A stretch of 64,000 bases of DNA. Source: JAEXOD01 sp043805435. Its GTDB lineage: Bacteria; Bacteroidota; Ignavibacteria; Ignavibacteriales; Melioribacteraceae. The notes under the pieces were generated by a model. That model did not search any database. It was not told the origin of the DNA and was given only the letters and a program-made list of their open reading frames with translations. This document shows positions 1 to 8,328 of the stretch, one piece after another (the first letter of the stretch is position 1; each line of letters starts with the position of its first letter). The position numbers were made by a program, and so were the translations under genes. The DNA is taken from assembly GCA_043805435.1 (NCBI GenBank), contig JAZDHY010000090.1, forward strand, positions 5,680 through 69,679. Reading direction: 5' to 3'.

Positions 1-1
1 A

Positions 2-319
2 AGCATTACAAAACACGATATATCATTTAGTCCCCTTGCAATGCCAAGCTTAAGCGGACCGGGTGCAATAGCCACGGTTATTACAATGTCTTCCTCTATT
101 GATGGGCGGTATGGTTTTGATAAGGTCTTTGCATTTACGGGAGTAATAATTGCAATTATAATTACGACTGCTATTTCGTGGGTGGTATTAAGAAGTGCCG
201 GGTTTATGCAAAAAATTCTTGGAGTAAACGGGGTTGACAGCCTTTCCAGAATTATGGGTTTCCTTTTGGTTTGTATTGGGATTCAGTTTGTTATTACAGG
301 TATAAAGGATTTAAGTTAA
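2..319 (+). CDS. MarC-family integral membrane protein, C-terminal part (5' end outside window)
   Basis: The reading frame is open from the left edge, so the gene is truncated by the window and the ATG at 41 is internal, not the start. The residues before it (DISFSPLAMPSLSGPGAI) match the conserved core of MarC/UPF0056 proteins, which continue as SGPGAIATVI. Three hydrophobic stretches follow, the last ending in GIQFVITGIKDLS, which is the usual MarC C-terminus. MarC proteins are inner-membrane proteins of about 200 residues with six helices; their transport role is not established, and the old link to multiple antibiotic resistance was withdrawn. Family assignment is good; function is unknown. 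Confidence 0.85.
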   Translation, partial: SITKHDISFSPLAMPSLSGPGAIATVITMSSSIDGRYGFDKVFAFTGVIIAIIITTAISWVVLRSAGFMQKILGVNGVDSLSRIMGFLLVCIGIQFVITGIKDLS

Positions 320-626
320 AATAAAGATTTTTTTACTAGGGAGTTATTTTACGGTTATTAGTTTATAATTGTAATTTTTTGTGGATTTTAAATTTTCACT
401 TTTAATATAATAATATAATAAAACAAAGTTATTTTTTATCCAAAATTTTGCATTAGATATTATAATATCCTGTAATCTCTTTATTAATATAAGATTATGG
501 AAATTTTAATTGCATTTATTATATACATGTAAATCAAATTACTTTGGGCAAAACAATTTAGCAATTAAATTCTTTAATTCGGGCCTAAAGGCAATATAGT
601 TCGGTTTTTATACCTTACGCCCTAAA
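320..626. other. AT-rich intergenic stretch, no gene seen
   Basis: No open frame of convincing composition and no clear hairpin terminator. The stretch is very AT-rich and ends at the left terminal repeat of the dispersed element at 627. Confidence 0.6.
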
Positions 627-875
627 CAGACTGTTTTAAAATTGGGAAAAAACATCAAATTATGTCTATTTAGCAATAAAAAATCATGTCATCCCTAAAG
701 GATTAAAACACATAGTACCATATTACTATACAATATTTTTACATACAATTATTCCTCTAAAGCACTTCGAGGAAGTAGCCTGTTTATAACCATACTTACC
801 GCCACCAATCTTCAGCACCGTGCAACGGGCGTTTTTATCAAATTACTTCTAATTTTTTAATTTTAATACGGTCTG
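627..875. repeat. Dispersed MITE-like repeat, copy A (249 bp, terminal inverted repeats)
   Basis: It starts CAGACTGTTTTAAAATTGGG and ends in the inverted counterpart (reverse complement CAGACCGTATTAAAATTA). The interior is alignable by eye along its whole length with copy C at 45445-45688, for example GTCATCCCT.AAGGATTAAAACACATAGTA and the CACCGTGCAACGG region. No coding frame is present. This is the pattern of a non-autonomous transposable element; which transposase family would move it is not visible here. Confidence 0.75.
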
Positions 876-1030
876 TAAAGGTCATGATATTCGTAATTCC
901 TTATAACGCATTATAAGTAAACTATTTATATTATTTTTTATCCCCGTTTAAGTAACTCTAACCAAAAGTTTAGTAAACCGGCATTCATGCTAATGGCACT
1001 AACAAAACAAATAAAACCGGCTTCATCCCT
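876..1030 (-). repeat. Repeat flank F', homologous to 45290-45444 in opposite orientation
   Basis: The reverse complement of this stretch contains GCATGAATGCCGGTTTACTA and GGTTAGAGTTACTTAAAC, which match the region just left of copy C (GCATGAATGCCGGTTTACTA, GGTTAGGGTTATTTAAAC). The piece includes short GC-richer palindromes of the kind seen in REP sequences (GGCATTCATGC; the partner copy has GGCTGAAGCCC). It is non-coding. Confidence 0.7.
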
Positions 1031-1045
1031 ATTTCTTTTCCTCAC

Positions 1046-1600
1046 TTATTGGTTTGGATGATTAAAAATTTCAACTCTATTGCTTTCTATATCAAAAAAT
1101 CCTCTTTCACGCCATAACCACGCTGTGCAACTGCAAGATCTCCGCTAAATTTCGAATAAAATGCTATTATTTCTTTTTCTTTTCCGGTTCTTTTAACTTT
1201 ATTTATTTTTTTATCGGTTATATCTATTATTGCAAACGCCTCTTGTTTTTTTCGTCTTGATAACTTACAATGGCAAATCCATATTTATATGGAAATACTT
1301 GCTTATAAATAGGATTGGTTAAAATTTTGCCTGTATTATCAAGTAACGAATATCAATAGTTTGTTCCAAGAACAAATATCCTGCCATTTGAAAATTGCAT
1401 CGGTTCAGTAGAAAACATAAAATTTACATTAACATTTCCGGCTATATCAATAAAGCCCCATTTGCCGTCTTTTTGAAAGCTTCAAATCCTTAATAGAAGG
1501 TATCTATATTATAGGTGGTATATGCTGCTTTTTGTGCCAATAAATTTAATGCCGAGATTACAAATAAAAATAAAATGATGATTTTTTTCTTGTAAACTTT
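1046..1600 (-). pseudogene. Broken secreted WG-repeat protein
   Basis: Read on the minus strand, this gives a signal peptide (KKKIIILFLFVISALNLLAQ), then after a frame change the WG-repeat signature KDGKWGFIDIAGNVNVNF. An in-frame TGA follows in GTNY*YSLLDNTGKILTNP, and a second frame change before QEAFAIIDITDKKINKVKR. The tail NRVEIFNHPNQ ends at a TAA at 1046-1048. At least two frameshifts, an internal stop and no evident start codon make it a decayed gene. WG-repeat proteins are common secreted proteins of unknown function in Bacteroidota. The neighbouring repeat A/F' ends just beyond its 3' end, so element insertion may have accompanied the decay. Confidence 0.75.
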
Positions 1601-1791
1601 CCTATTGTTTATTTTTAATCATTAAAACATGAACATCTTCAAAATAATTTCAATTTAATTCTTGGATTTAAATATAAAAGTTGTTTTTGTGGTTTTGTTT
1701 AACTAATTTTTATTGACACCAATGAAAATAATTAATAACTTGAGTCTGGTAAACAGAATTATATGTCCGATTAGTAAGTGGGAGGTTGTAG

Positions 1792-2409
1792 ATGAAAGAT
1801 ATTTCATCTAAACGAACAAAATTGAAGAAGGTTTTGGAAGTATTTACTCCACCACCCGGATGGAAAATACCGGTTGTTATACTGTTGGGAATATTTGTCG
1901 GCTTGGGTCTTACAATATTAAAATTATCTAATGCTTTGTCCTATTTATCAGACGATCCTAAAGCCTGTGTAAACTGCCATATAATGTCTCCTCAGTATGC
2001 CACGTGGCAAAACGGTGCTCATGGCAGAGTAACAACGTGCAACGACTGTCACGTTCCTCAGGATAATGTTTTTTCCAAATATTATTTTAAAGCAAAAGAC
2101 GGTTTGCGTCATGCCACAATGTTCACTTTTCGTTTGGAACCCCAGGTTATTGAAATTAAAGATGCGGGAAAATGGGCGGTGCAATCCAATTGTATTAGAT
2201 GCCATTCTGATTTAATTCACCCTATTTCGGTAAGGGCTATTAGTAATAAAATGATTTTGGATGAAGACGATAGATATTGTTGGGATTGTCATAGAGAAAC
2301 TCCGCACGGGCGTGTTAACAGTTTGTCTTCCACTCCATATGCGCGAGTACCAAAGTTGACCCCGGCTTTTCCGGAATGGTTAAATAAAACAATGAAAAAA
2401 GAAAAATAA
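1792..2409 (+). CDS. nrfH: NrfH, membrane tetraheme cytochrome c (nitrite reductase small subunit)
   Basis: A protein of 205 residues with one N-terminal membrane helix (about residues 25-45) and four CXXCH heme motifs: CVNCH, CNDCH, CIRCH and CWDCH. That is the NapC/NirT-family NrfH layout. NrfH takes electrons from menaquinol in the membrane and hands them to NrfA on the periplasmic side. The ATG follows GGGAGG with good spacing. The gene is 24 bp upstream of nrfA, so the two are surely one operon. A TTGACA box at 1713-1718 could be part of the promoter, but this is only a guess. Confidence 0.96.
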   Translation: MKDISSKRTKLKKVLEVFTPPPGWKIPVVILLGIFVGLGLTILKLSNALSYLSDDPKACVNCHIMSPQYATWQNGAHGRVTTCNDCHVPQDNVFSKYYFKAKDGLRHATMFTFRLEPQVIEIKDAGKWAVQSNCIRCHSDLIHPISVRAISNKMILDEDDRYCWDCHRETPHGRVNSLSSTPYARVPKLTPAFPEWLNKTMKKEK

Positions 2410-2433
2410 ATTTAAAATAGATAGAGGTTAATA

Positions 2434-3924
2434 ATGAAACCGATACAAGATATTGTTAAAACAAAACCATGGATTGCGTGGTTATTATTTTTTGCCACAG
2501 TTATTGTAGTGTTTTTAATAGGTCTGTTTGCTTCGTCAATAATTGAAAGGCGTGGCGAATCGGAGTATACTTTTCAAATGGTTAGGCCAATTGCAGAATT
2601 TGAACCACGCAACGAAGTCTGGGGTGAAAACTTCCCGCGCGAATACGAGACGTATATGCAGATGTTAGATACAAATTTTGCAAGTAAATATGGCGGAAAC
2701 AAAAAGATTGATTATTTGGAAAAATTTCCGGAATTGGTTGTTATGTGGGCAGGTTATCCTTTTTCCAAAGAGTATAATCAAGGGCGCGGTCATGCTTATG
2801 CAATACATGATATAAGAACCATTTTACGCACAGGGGGAAATAAAAATAGTCCCATGCCGGCTACTTGCTGGACGTGTAAAAGTCCAGATGTACCACGTTT
2901 GATGAATAAAATTGGAATTGGGGAATTTTATAAAGGGAAATGGATGGATAAAGGCGCGGAAATTTCAAATCCTATTGGATGTCAGGATTGTCACGATCCA
3001 AAAACTTTGAATTTACGGATTACTCGTCCTGCATTAATAGAAGCTTTTGCGCGAAACGGTAAAGATATTAACAAATCAACACGTCAGGAAATGAGAAGTT
3101 TGGTTTGCGCTCAATGTCATGTTGAATATTATTTTAGAAATAAAGAAGATAACTATTTGGTTTTACCTTGGGATAACGGATATAATGCCGAAAAAATGGA
3201 AGCTTATTACGATAATATTAAATTTAGCGATTGGACACATGCACTTAGTAAAGCCCCAATGTTAAAAGCACAACATCCCGATTATGAATTATTTAGTACA
3301 AGTATCCATTACGATAGAGGTGTCTCGTGCGCTGATTGTCACATTCCTTATAAAAGTGAGGGAGGTGTAAAATTTACCGACCATCATATTCAAAGTCCGC
3401 TTAATAATATAGAAAATTCATGTAAAGTGTGCCACCGAATAACAACGGAAGAATTAGTACATGATATTTACGAAAGACAGGACAAAATAGAAGAATTACG
3501 TAAATTGGCCGAAAAAAGTTTATCTGCGGTACATATGGAAGCAAAAATAGCGTGGGATAATGGTGCTACGGAACAGGAAATGGAACCCGTTTTACAGTTA
3601 ATACGTCATGCACAATGGAGATGGGATTGGGTTGCTGCTTCCAATGCCACGGGTTTCCACAGCCCAGCCGAAGCATTGCGCGTGTTGGGCACCTCAATCC
3701 AAAAAGCTGAAGAAGCCCGCAGGTTAGTTGCTTTGGTGCTTGTTAAACATGATGTAAAGTATCCGGTACAGCTTGCAGATATTTCTACAAAAGAAAAAGC
3801 ACAAAAATTTATTGGCTTAAACATGCAGGAATTAATTGCAGATAAACAGGACTTTTTGAATACAACTGTATTAACTTGGGATAAAAAAGCAAAAGAAAGA
3901 CAAGGTTCGTTGTATAAATATTAA
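2434..3924 (+). CDS. nrfA: NrfA, pentaheme ammonia-forming nitrite reductase
   Basis: The protein is 496 residues. It has an N-terminal membrane anchor (about residues 13-35) and five heme sites: CWTCK (145-149, the lysine-ligated catalytic heme), CQDCH (183-187), CAQCH (225-229), CADCH (299-303) and CKVCH (330-334). The LRTG arginine (R132) and the tyrosine three residues after the CAQCH histidine (Y232) occupy the known catalytic positions. NrfA reduces nitrite to ammonium with six electrons; with NrfH it supports dissimilatory nitrate reduction to ammonium. Compared with the E. coli sequence as I remember it, the spacing between the catalytic Arg and CXXCK is three residues shorter. A terminator follows. 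Confidence 0.97.
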   Translation: MKPIQDIVKTKPWIAWLLFFATVIVVFLIGLFASSIIERRGESEYTFQMVRPIAEFEPRNEVWGENFPREYETYMQMLDTNFASKYGGNKKIDYLEKFPELVVMWAGYPFSKEYNQGRGHAYAIHDIRTILRTGGNKNSPMPATCWTCKSPDVPRLMNKIGIGEFYKGKWMDKGAEISNPIGCQDCHDPKTLNLRITRPALIEAFARNGKDINKSTRQEMRSLVCAQCHVEYYFRNKEDNYLVLPWDNGYNAEKMEAYYDNIKFSDWTHALSKAPMLKAQHPDYELFSTSIHYDRGVSCADCHIPYKSEGGVKFTDHHIQSPLNNIENSCKVCHRITTEELVHDIYERQDKIEELRKLAEKSLSAVHMEAKIAWDNGATEQEMEPVLQLIRHAQWRWDWVAASNATGFHSPAEALRVLGTSIQKAEEARRLVALVLVKHDVKYPVQLADISTKEKAQKFIGLNMQELIADKQDFLNTTVLTWDKKAKERQGSLYKY

Positions 3925-3944
3925 AAAATTGGTTTTACAAATTG

Positions 3945-3990
3945 AAGCTGTTTTTGGATTTGATAAATAATTCTAAAAACAGCTTTTTGT
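3945..3990 (+). terminator. Rho-independent terminator after nrfA
   Basis: The stem AAGCTGTTTTTGGA (3945-3958) pairs with TCTAAAAACAGCTT (3972-3985) with one G-T pair, followed by TTTTTG. It lies 20 bp after the nrfA stop. Confidence 0.85.
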
Positions 3991-4344
3991 TTTTATCGGT
4001 TATGTACAAAAAGTAATAATAAAAAAGGCAGGGGTTTTTTAATAAATCAGCCTTCTATTATAGATCTTAAGCAGGTTAAAGAATCCCGGATTTTGCAATA
4101 GCAAGGAATAGAATTGATATTTTTAACAACTTAAGTCGATAAGTGATACCAAACAGATAACAAAATAGTTTGAAAAACAGTTATTTGTCAATATTGCAAT
4201 TCGGTTTTTTAATGCAAATATTTCTTTGCTTTTAAAGTTAAACAAACAGTATTAAAATTTGGATAAAAATAAAAGAATGCCATTTTGTTAACAAAACAAT
4301 GTCACCCTTTCAGAGTTTTGCGTCTATTTTTCTGCTTATGCTAC
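3991..4344. other. Intergenic debris, no gene seen
   Basis: No usable reading frame. A 16-17 base string (CCCTTTCAGAGTTTTG) occurs near 4307 and again near 4411 inside the maturase remnant. This may be a small duplicated fragment or chance. Confidence 0.5.
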
Positions 4345-4368
4345 TGTAGCGTCCTGAAATAGGTTGAC
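4345..4368. repeat. Possible solitary insertion-sequence end
   Basis: The 24-base stretch beginning TGTAGCGTCCTGAAAT and ending AGGTTGAC starts with TG and looks like an IS terminus. It falls exactly where the maturase similarity of the neighbouring remnant fades. No matching second end was found in the window, so this is only a suspicion. Confidence 0.25.
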
Positions 4369-4691
4369 TTTTTTTAGTTGTTAATATAAAACTACCTGCG
4401 ATTCCCCATGCCCCTTTCAGAGTTTTGGCGTACCTGATTGCGTTTTCCTTATTTATGCCATGTTTGATTAACTGGTAATTCCTGGTTTTTACACCTTTTC
4501 CTGCTTTTCCAAATACACAAACGCATATGACGTCTTATCAATCCGTTTATGTCCTGCATTGTTGCTTTAAATTCGTCAATGCGGTAATAATTCCACCATC
4601 CTTGTAAAAGAGGATTCAAGGCTGCTATTATTTGGAATATGTTTCTTTCGTTCTTTCTTGGCATAAGTACCTTAACTTTGTCCTTTAACTT
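4369..4691 (-). pseudogene. Group II intron reverse transcriptase/maturase, C-terminal remnant
   Basis: The minus strand reads KDKVKVLMPRKNERN, then LNPLLQGWWNYYRIDEF and a DINGLIRRHMRLCIWKSRK segment. This is the maturase (GIIM) domain found after the reverse transcriptase core. Near 4488 the frame shifts: the continuation KTRNYQLIKHGINKEN, then AIRYAKTLKGAWGIAGS, is in another frame and matches the usual maturase C-terminus (LGI..E.A..YA.TRKG.W). The reverse transcriptase domain is absent. The homology stops at the IS left end (4690) and does not resume beyond the IS at 6365, so the rest was deleted rather than merely interrupted. No intron domain V was recognised. Confidence 0.8.
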
Positions 4692-6364
4692 TTAAACCGT
4701 AGCTCCCTCGAATTAGGCAAAGTATAAAAGCTATAAAATATTATAAAGAAAAGACTTGCATATTAAAAATAATATTATTTATATTGTGTCCAAATAACCA
4801 CAGGTATTCGTATGAAAAAGTTTGTTAGAACAAAGAAAATTAACGGCAAAGAATATGAATATGAAATCACTCCATATTATGATCCTGCCACTAAAAAAGT
4901 AAAACAACACAGTAAATATTTGGGAGTCAAAGTTGATGGACAAATTTCTAAAGTGCGTGTCCCAAAGCTGGAAGAAATTATTTCTTATGGTGAATTTTTA
5001 CCTTTATTAAAAATGATTGAAGAATATAATCTCGAAAAGTTTTTAACAGATCTATTAGGTGAAGAAGATTCACACGCTGTTTTAACACTTTCAATGTTTA
5101 AGTTACTTACGCATCTAGCCTTCCAAGATACCTCTACCTGGTACAAAAGCAGTTATTTGCTGCAGTTATATGGTGATTTACCTCTAAGTAGTCAAAAAAT
5201 AAGCAAACTCCTTGAAAAAATAGGAAATAAAAATATTAACTACGAACTGTCAAAACATATTATACCTCTACTTTCAAGTAAACATACAATATTCTATGAT
5301 ATTACTTCAATATCTTCATTTAGTGAAAAATTGCAAATGCTTGAATGGGGTTACAATAGAGATGGTTATGATTTAGCACAAGTTAATTTATCCGTTATGA
5401 TAGATAAATCAGAAGGCATTCCCGTATCTTACGAACTATATCCCGGCAGTATAAGCGATGTAAAAACAATACAAAACACAATGAAAAGGATTTGTAAAAT
5501 AGGAATTACTGACTACACATTAGTCCTCGATAGAGGATTTTATTCAAATACGAATATAGAAGATTTGATAAACAGTAAGGAAAAATTTATAATAGCTTTG
5601 CCGGAAAGATATACAGTCGTTGATTCGCTATTAAGAGAAAAATCAATAAGTATTACAAATGTTAATAAAGGTGTTTTGTTTGAAAACGAGTTGCTTTTTG
5701 TAGAACCGGTAACAATAGATACAGGTACTCATCCCTTAAAGGCATATATTTATTATGCACCTCAAAGGGCACAAAAAGAAGAAGATAATTTTTACAAAAG
5801 GTTAATACAAAAGCGAAAAAAAATAGAAGAAATTAAAGATATTACAAAATTAGAAGAAAAGGCAAAAGATATTTTAGGAGAATTATATAAATATTTTAAT
5901 ATAATAATTGAAGGAAAAACAGTAAAAATAAATATTAACGATGATCTAGTTAAACAAAGAACACAAAAACAAGGAATGTTTATAATTGCTTATAGCGACA
6001 ATTTTACATGGGATGAAGTATTATCGATTTACAGAAGTAAACAATTAATTGAGATGAGTTTTGATATATTAAAAAATGACTTGGATATTTCCACACCTCA
6101 AGATCATAAAACTGAGACCTTAAGAGGATTATTATTTATTTCCTTTATTGCCTTAATTTTTCACATGCGCATATTGAAATTATTGAAGGATAATAAACTA
6201 CAGGCTGAATTTAGCTTTGATAGAGTAATTCTGGAATTGCAAAAATTAAAAATTGTATGTTATGAAAATGGTGATAATATAAAAAATGAAACCACAAAAA
6301 AACAACGTGACTTATTAAAATTGTGGAACATTGTGACTAATTGATGCGGAGTTGCGGTTCAAAA
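4690..6364 (+). mobile_element. IS1634-like insertion sequence (about 1.67 kb)
   Basis: Imperfect terminal inverted repeats bound one transposase gene: TTTTAAACCGTAGCTCC at 4690-4706, and the reverse complement of 6348-6364, TTTTGAACCGCAACTCC (14 of 17 identical). Size and gene content fit the IS1634 group of DDE elements. I see no convincing target-site duplication (left flank CTTTAAC, right flank ACCCAAT), which agrees with a deletion next to the element after insertion. The 105 bp before the transposase start presumably holds its promoter. Confidence 0.8.
4812..6344 (+). CDS. IS1634-family DDE transposase
   Basis: A 510-residue protein with an intact frame. The catalytic triad candidates are D163 in FYDITSISSFS, D240 in LVLDRGFYS and E414 in the YRSKQLIEMSFD segment. 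The last is the Y-(2)-R-(3)-E-(6)-K signature of the IS4/IS1634 superfamily. The N-terminus (KKFVRTKKINGKEYEYEI) is the small beta domain common to this group. It cuts and pastes the element through its terminal repeats. With all three acidic residues and both ends present the copy could be active. A weak AGGTATTCGT lies before the ATG. Confidence 0.93.
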   Translation: MKKFVRTKKINGKEYEYEITPYYDPATKKVKQHSKYLGVKVDGQISKVRVPKLEEIISYGEFLPLLKMIEEYNLEKFLTDLLGEEDSHAVLTLSMFKLLTHLAFQDTSTWYKSSYLLQLYGDLPLSSQKISKLLEKIGNKNINYELSKHIIPLLSSKHTIFYDITSISSFSEKLQMLEWGYNRDGYDLAQVNLSVMIDKSEGIPVSYELYPGSISDVKTIQNTMKRICKIGITDYTLVLDRGFYSNTNIEDLINSKEKFIIALPERYTVVDSLLREKSISITNVNKGVLFENELLFVEPVTIDTGTHPLKAYIYYAPQRAQKEEDNFYKRLIQKRKKIEEIKDITKLEEKAKDILGELYKYFNIIIEGKTVKININDDLVKQRTQKQGMFIIAYSDNFTWDEVLSIYRSKQLIEMSFDILKNDLDISTPQDHKTETLRGLLFISFIALIFHMRILKLLKDNKLQAEFSFDRVILELQKLKIVCYENGDNIKNETTKKQRDLLKLWNIVTN

Positions 6365-6424
6365 ACCCAATGTTTGTGTTCCATGTTTGAAAAAACTTAT
6401 GTAACCTGAAGCAAAAAACACCAA

Positions 6425-7579
6425 TTACTTAAAATTAAGTTTTATATTAACAATTTCGGTTCTGCTGCCGGTTCTAACAGGGGGACCCCAACCTGAAGCA
6501 CCGCTTGAAACGTAAATATGTGTATTACCTTTCTTTTTGTAACCCCAGCTTACTTCGTAAACTTTTTGTGTAATATAATTAATTGGCCATAACTGTCCGT
6601 GATGTGTATGCCCAGATAACTGCAAATCAATTCCGGCCAGTTCGGCTTCGTATAGTTGAAATGGCTGGTGATCCATCATAATAATAGGTTTGTTGGTATC
6701 AAAACCCTCCAATAATTGACTTAATGATTTTCTCGGTTTAATTCTGTTACCGCTTCTGTCTTCTCTGCCAACAATAACTATTTGGTTTTTTATAACAACA
6801 ACACTATCCCTCAACAAAACAATACCATGTTCAGTCAAATATTTATCGGCAGCAGCAACACCACCAATAAACTCGTGATTTCCGTTTACTGCATAAATAC
6901 CGTATTTAGCTTTTATTTTTCGTAAATTTTCACCCAAATTTCTTCTAATTACGGGTCCCAAATCTTCATCAAAAATATCACCCGGCAGTAATACAATATC
7001 GGGGTTAAGCCCGTTAATCATATCCACTAATTTCATAACCCTGCCGTTAGATACAATAGTGCCCATATGTATATCGCTAGCCATTATTATATTAAGTGAT
7101 TTAATATCTTCGGTGGTTTTGTTTATTGTTAAATCTAATTGTTTAATTCTGGGATTAGAAAAATTTATGTAACCACCAATTAATGTTGATACAACAATAA
7201 GAATTGTTCCGTAAAATAAATAAATTTTTGTTTTAACTATATCATTTGTTATAAAATTAGGAAATATATGAACAAAATGATTAATTAAGCGTAAAATATC
7301 AATTAAGAAAATAGATAATATCATATATAAAATAAAAGCCAGCCAAAATGAACCAACCCAGACTAAAATATCGGAAAAATAAGAAGGATGATAATTTTCC
7401 AATATCCTGCCGGCCCAAAACGATAAAGATAAAACACCAAAAGTTATTATATAATAAAACTTTAACGGAGTATCGGAGGGTAATGCCTGCAATCCTCTAA
7501 TAAACATATAAAAATTTACTGCTAAATAAAGTACAATAACAATTGAAAAAAATACAACAAAATTCCAAGTCATAAACAA
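6425..7579 (-). CDS. Membrane-anchored metallophosphoesterase (YkuE/YaeI-like)
   Basis: A 384-residue protein with four to five N-terminal membrane helices (roughly residues 5-145), followed by a calcineurin-like phosphoesterase domain. The metal-ligand motifs appear in order: DIHMG, GDIFD, GNHEF, MDHQP and SGHTHHGQ. Family members hydrolyse phosphoester or UDP-sugar/lipid substrates at the membrane; the actual substrate cannot be told from sequence. It stands alone on the minus strand just right of the IS, and its last codons are only 61 bp from the IS end, so the IS has narrowly missed it. Confidence 0.88.
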   Translation of the reverse strand: MFMTWNFVVFFSIVIVLYLAVNFYMFIRGLQALPSDTPLKFYYIITFGVLSLSFWAGRILENYHPSYFSDILVWVGSFWLAFILYMILSIFLIDILRLINHFVHIFPNFITNDIVKTKIYLFYGTILIVVSTLIGGYINFSNPRIKQLDLTINKTTEDIKSLNIIMASDIHMGTIVSNGRVMKLVDMINGLNPDIVLLPGDIFDEDLGPVIRRNLGENLRKIKAKYGIYAVNGNHEFIGGVAAADKYLTEHGIVLLRDSVVVIKNQIVIVGREDRSGNRIKPRKSLSQLLEGFDTNKPIIMMDHQPFQLYEAELAGIDLQLSGHTHHGQLWPINYITQKVYEVSWGYKKKGNTHIYVSSGASGWGPPVRTGSRTEIVNIKLNFK

Positions 7580-7796
7580 TTCCTAAATTTTACAATATAA
7601 ACACAAATAATGGATAAGCAATTCCAAATTTAATAAAATAATAACTTCTTTTAGACGATAACAAATATAAAAGGTTGTACTAAAACGGCCAATGTAAATA
7701 TTTTTACACTCAAAAACTTTTTTGCTTTTTAGTGCGTCTATATAATTGTAAATAAAAAAGTTTTTCTTAATAAAAAGGAAACTAAAAGGGGAAAAA

Positions 7797-8243
7797 ATGA
7801 AAAAGCAATTTGTTACAATTCTTGGTCTTGTCCTTCTATTCGCAGTTAGTATTACGGCTGCAGAAAATTTGAATAAAAAAATTACAAACGAGCAAATTGA
7901 AGAAAATTTATTAGTAGGTCTTCAATCGGATAATCTTGGGTTGCGTGTTAGTTCGGCTTATCTTTTAGGTGAAATTAAACCTTCGGAAAAAGCTATTTTA
8001 TTATTAATGAAAACGCTGCGTGACGATCCGGATCCGCGTGCAAAAACAATGGCGGCTTTAACATTAGTTAAATTAGAAGATGAACGTGGTTTATTTTTAG
8101 TTCAAAGTCAATGTAAGTTCAGTCAGGATTGCAAGGTTCGTAAAATGTGCCAGCACCTGTATGCTTCATACCTAAGCAAAAAGCAGGGTGCGCTTAAAGA
8201 AACACGCGATACATTATTTGCTTCAATAACAAATCTTAAATAG
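7797..8243 (+). CDS. Small secreted HEAT-repeat protein
   Basis: A 148-residue protein with a signal peptide (FVTILGLVLLFAVSITAAEN). Two or more helical repeats of HEAT type follow, for example GLRVSSAYLLGEIKPSEKAI and DPRAKTMAALTLVKLEDERG. Two cysteines (in QCKFSQDCK) and a third further on may form a disulfide. HEAT repeats are protein-binding scaffolds; no partner is evident. The gene has an AAAAGGGG ribosome site before the ATG and is followed by a strong terminator, so it is a single-gene unit. Confidence 0.75.
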   Translation: MKKQFVTILGLVLLFAVSITAAENLNKKITNEQIEENLLVGLQSDNLGLRVSSAYLLGEIKPSEKAILLLMKTLRDDPDPRAKTMAALTLVKLEDERGLFLVQSQCKFSQDCKVRKMCQHLYASYLSKKQGALKETRDTLFASITNLK

Positions 8244-8293
8244 CCCCACCGCAACAACTTTAAAATACAATTGGCATCACCCGTTATGCCGGC

Positions 8294-8325
8294 CCCTTCT
8301 TTTCCCCAAAAGAAGGGTTTTTTTT
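8294..8325 (+). terminator. Rho-independent terminator after the HEAT gene
   Basis: CCCTTCTTTT (8294-8303), loop CCCC, AAAAGAAGGG (8308-8317), then eight T. This is a perfect 10-bp stem. It sits between convergent genes, and the T tract is on the plus strand only. Confidence 0.92.
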
Positions 8326-8328
8326 GTC

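Noticed and set aside
4305..4430. Two copies of CCCTTTCAGAGTTTTG as a mobile-element signature
   Set aside because: The string is short, and one copy lies in the maturase coding sequence; chance or a tiny duplication is as likely.
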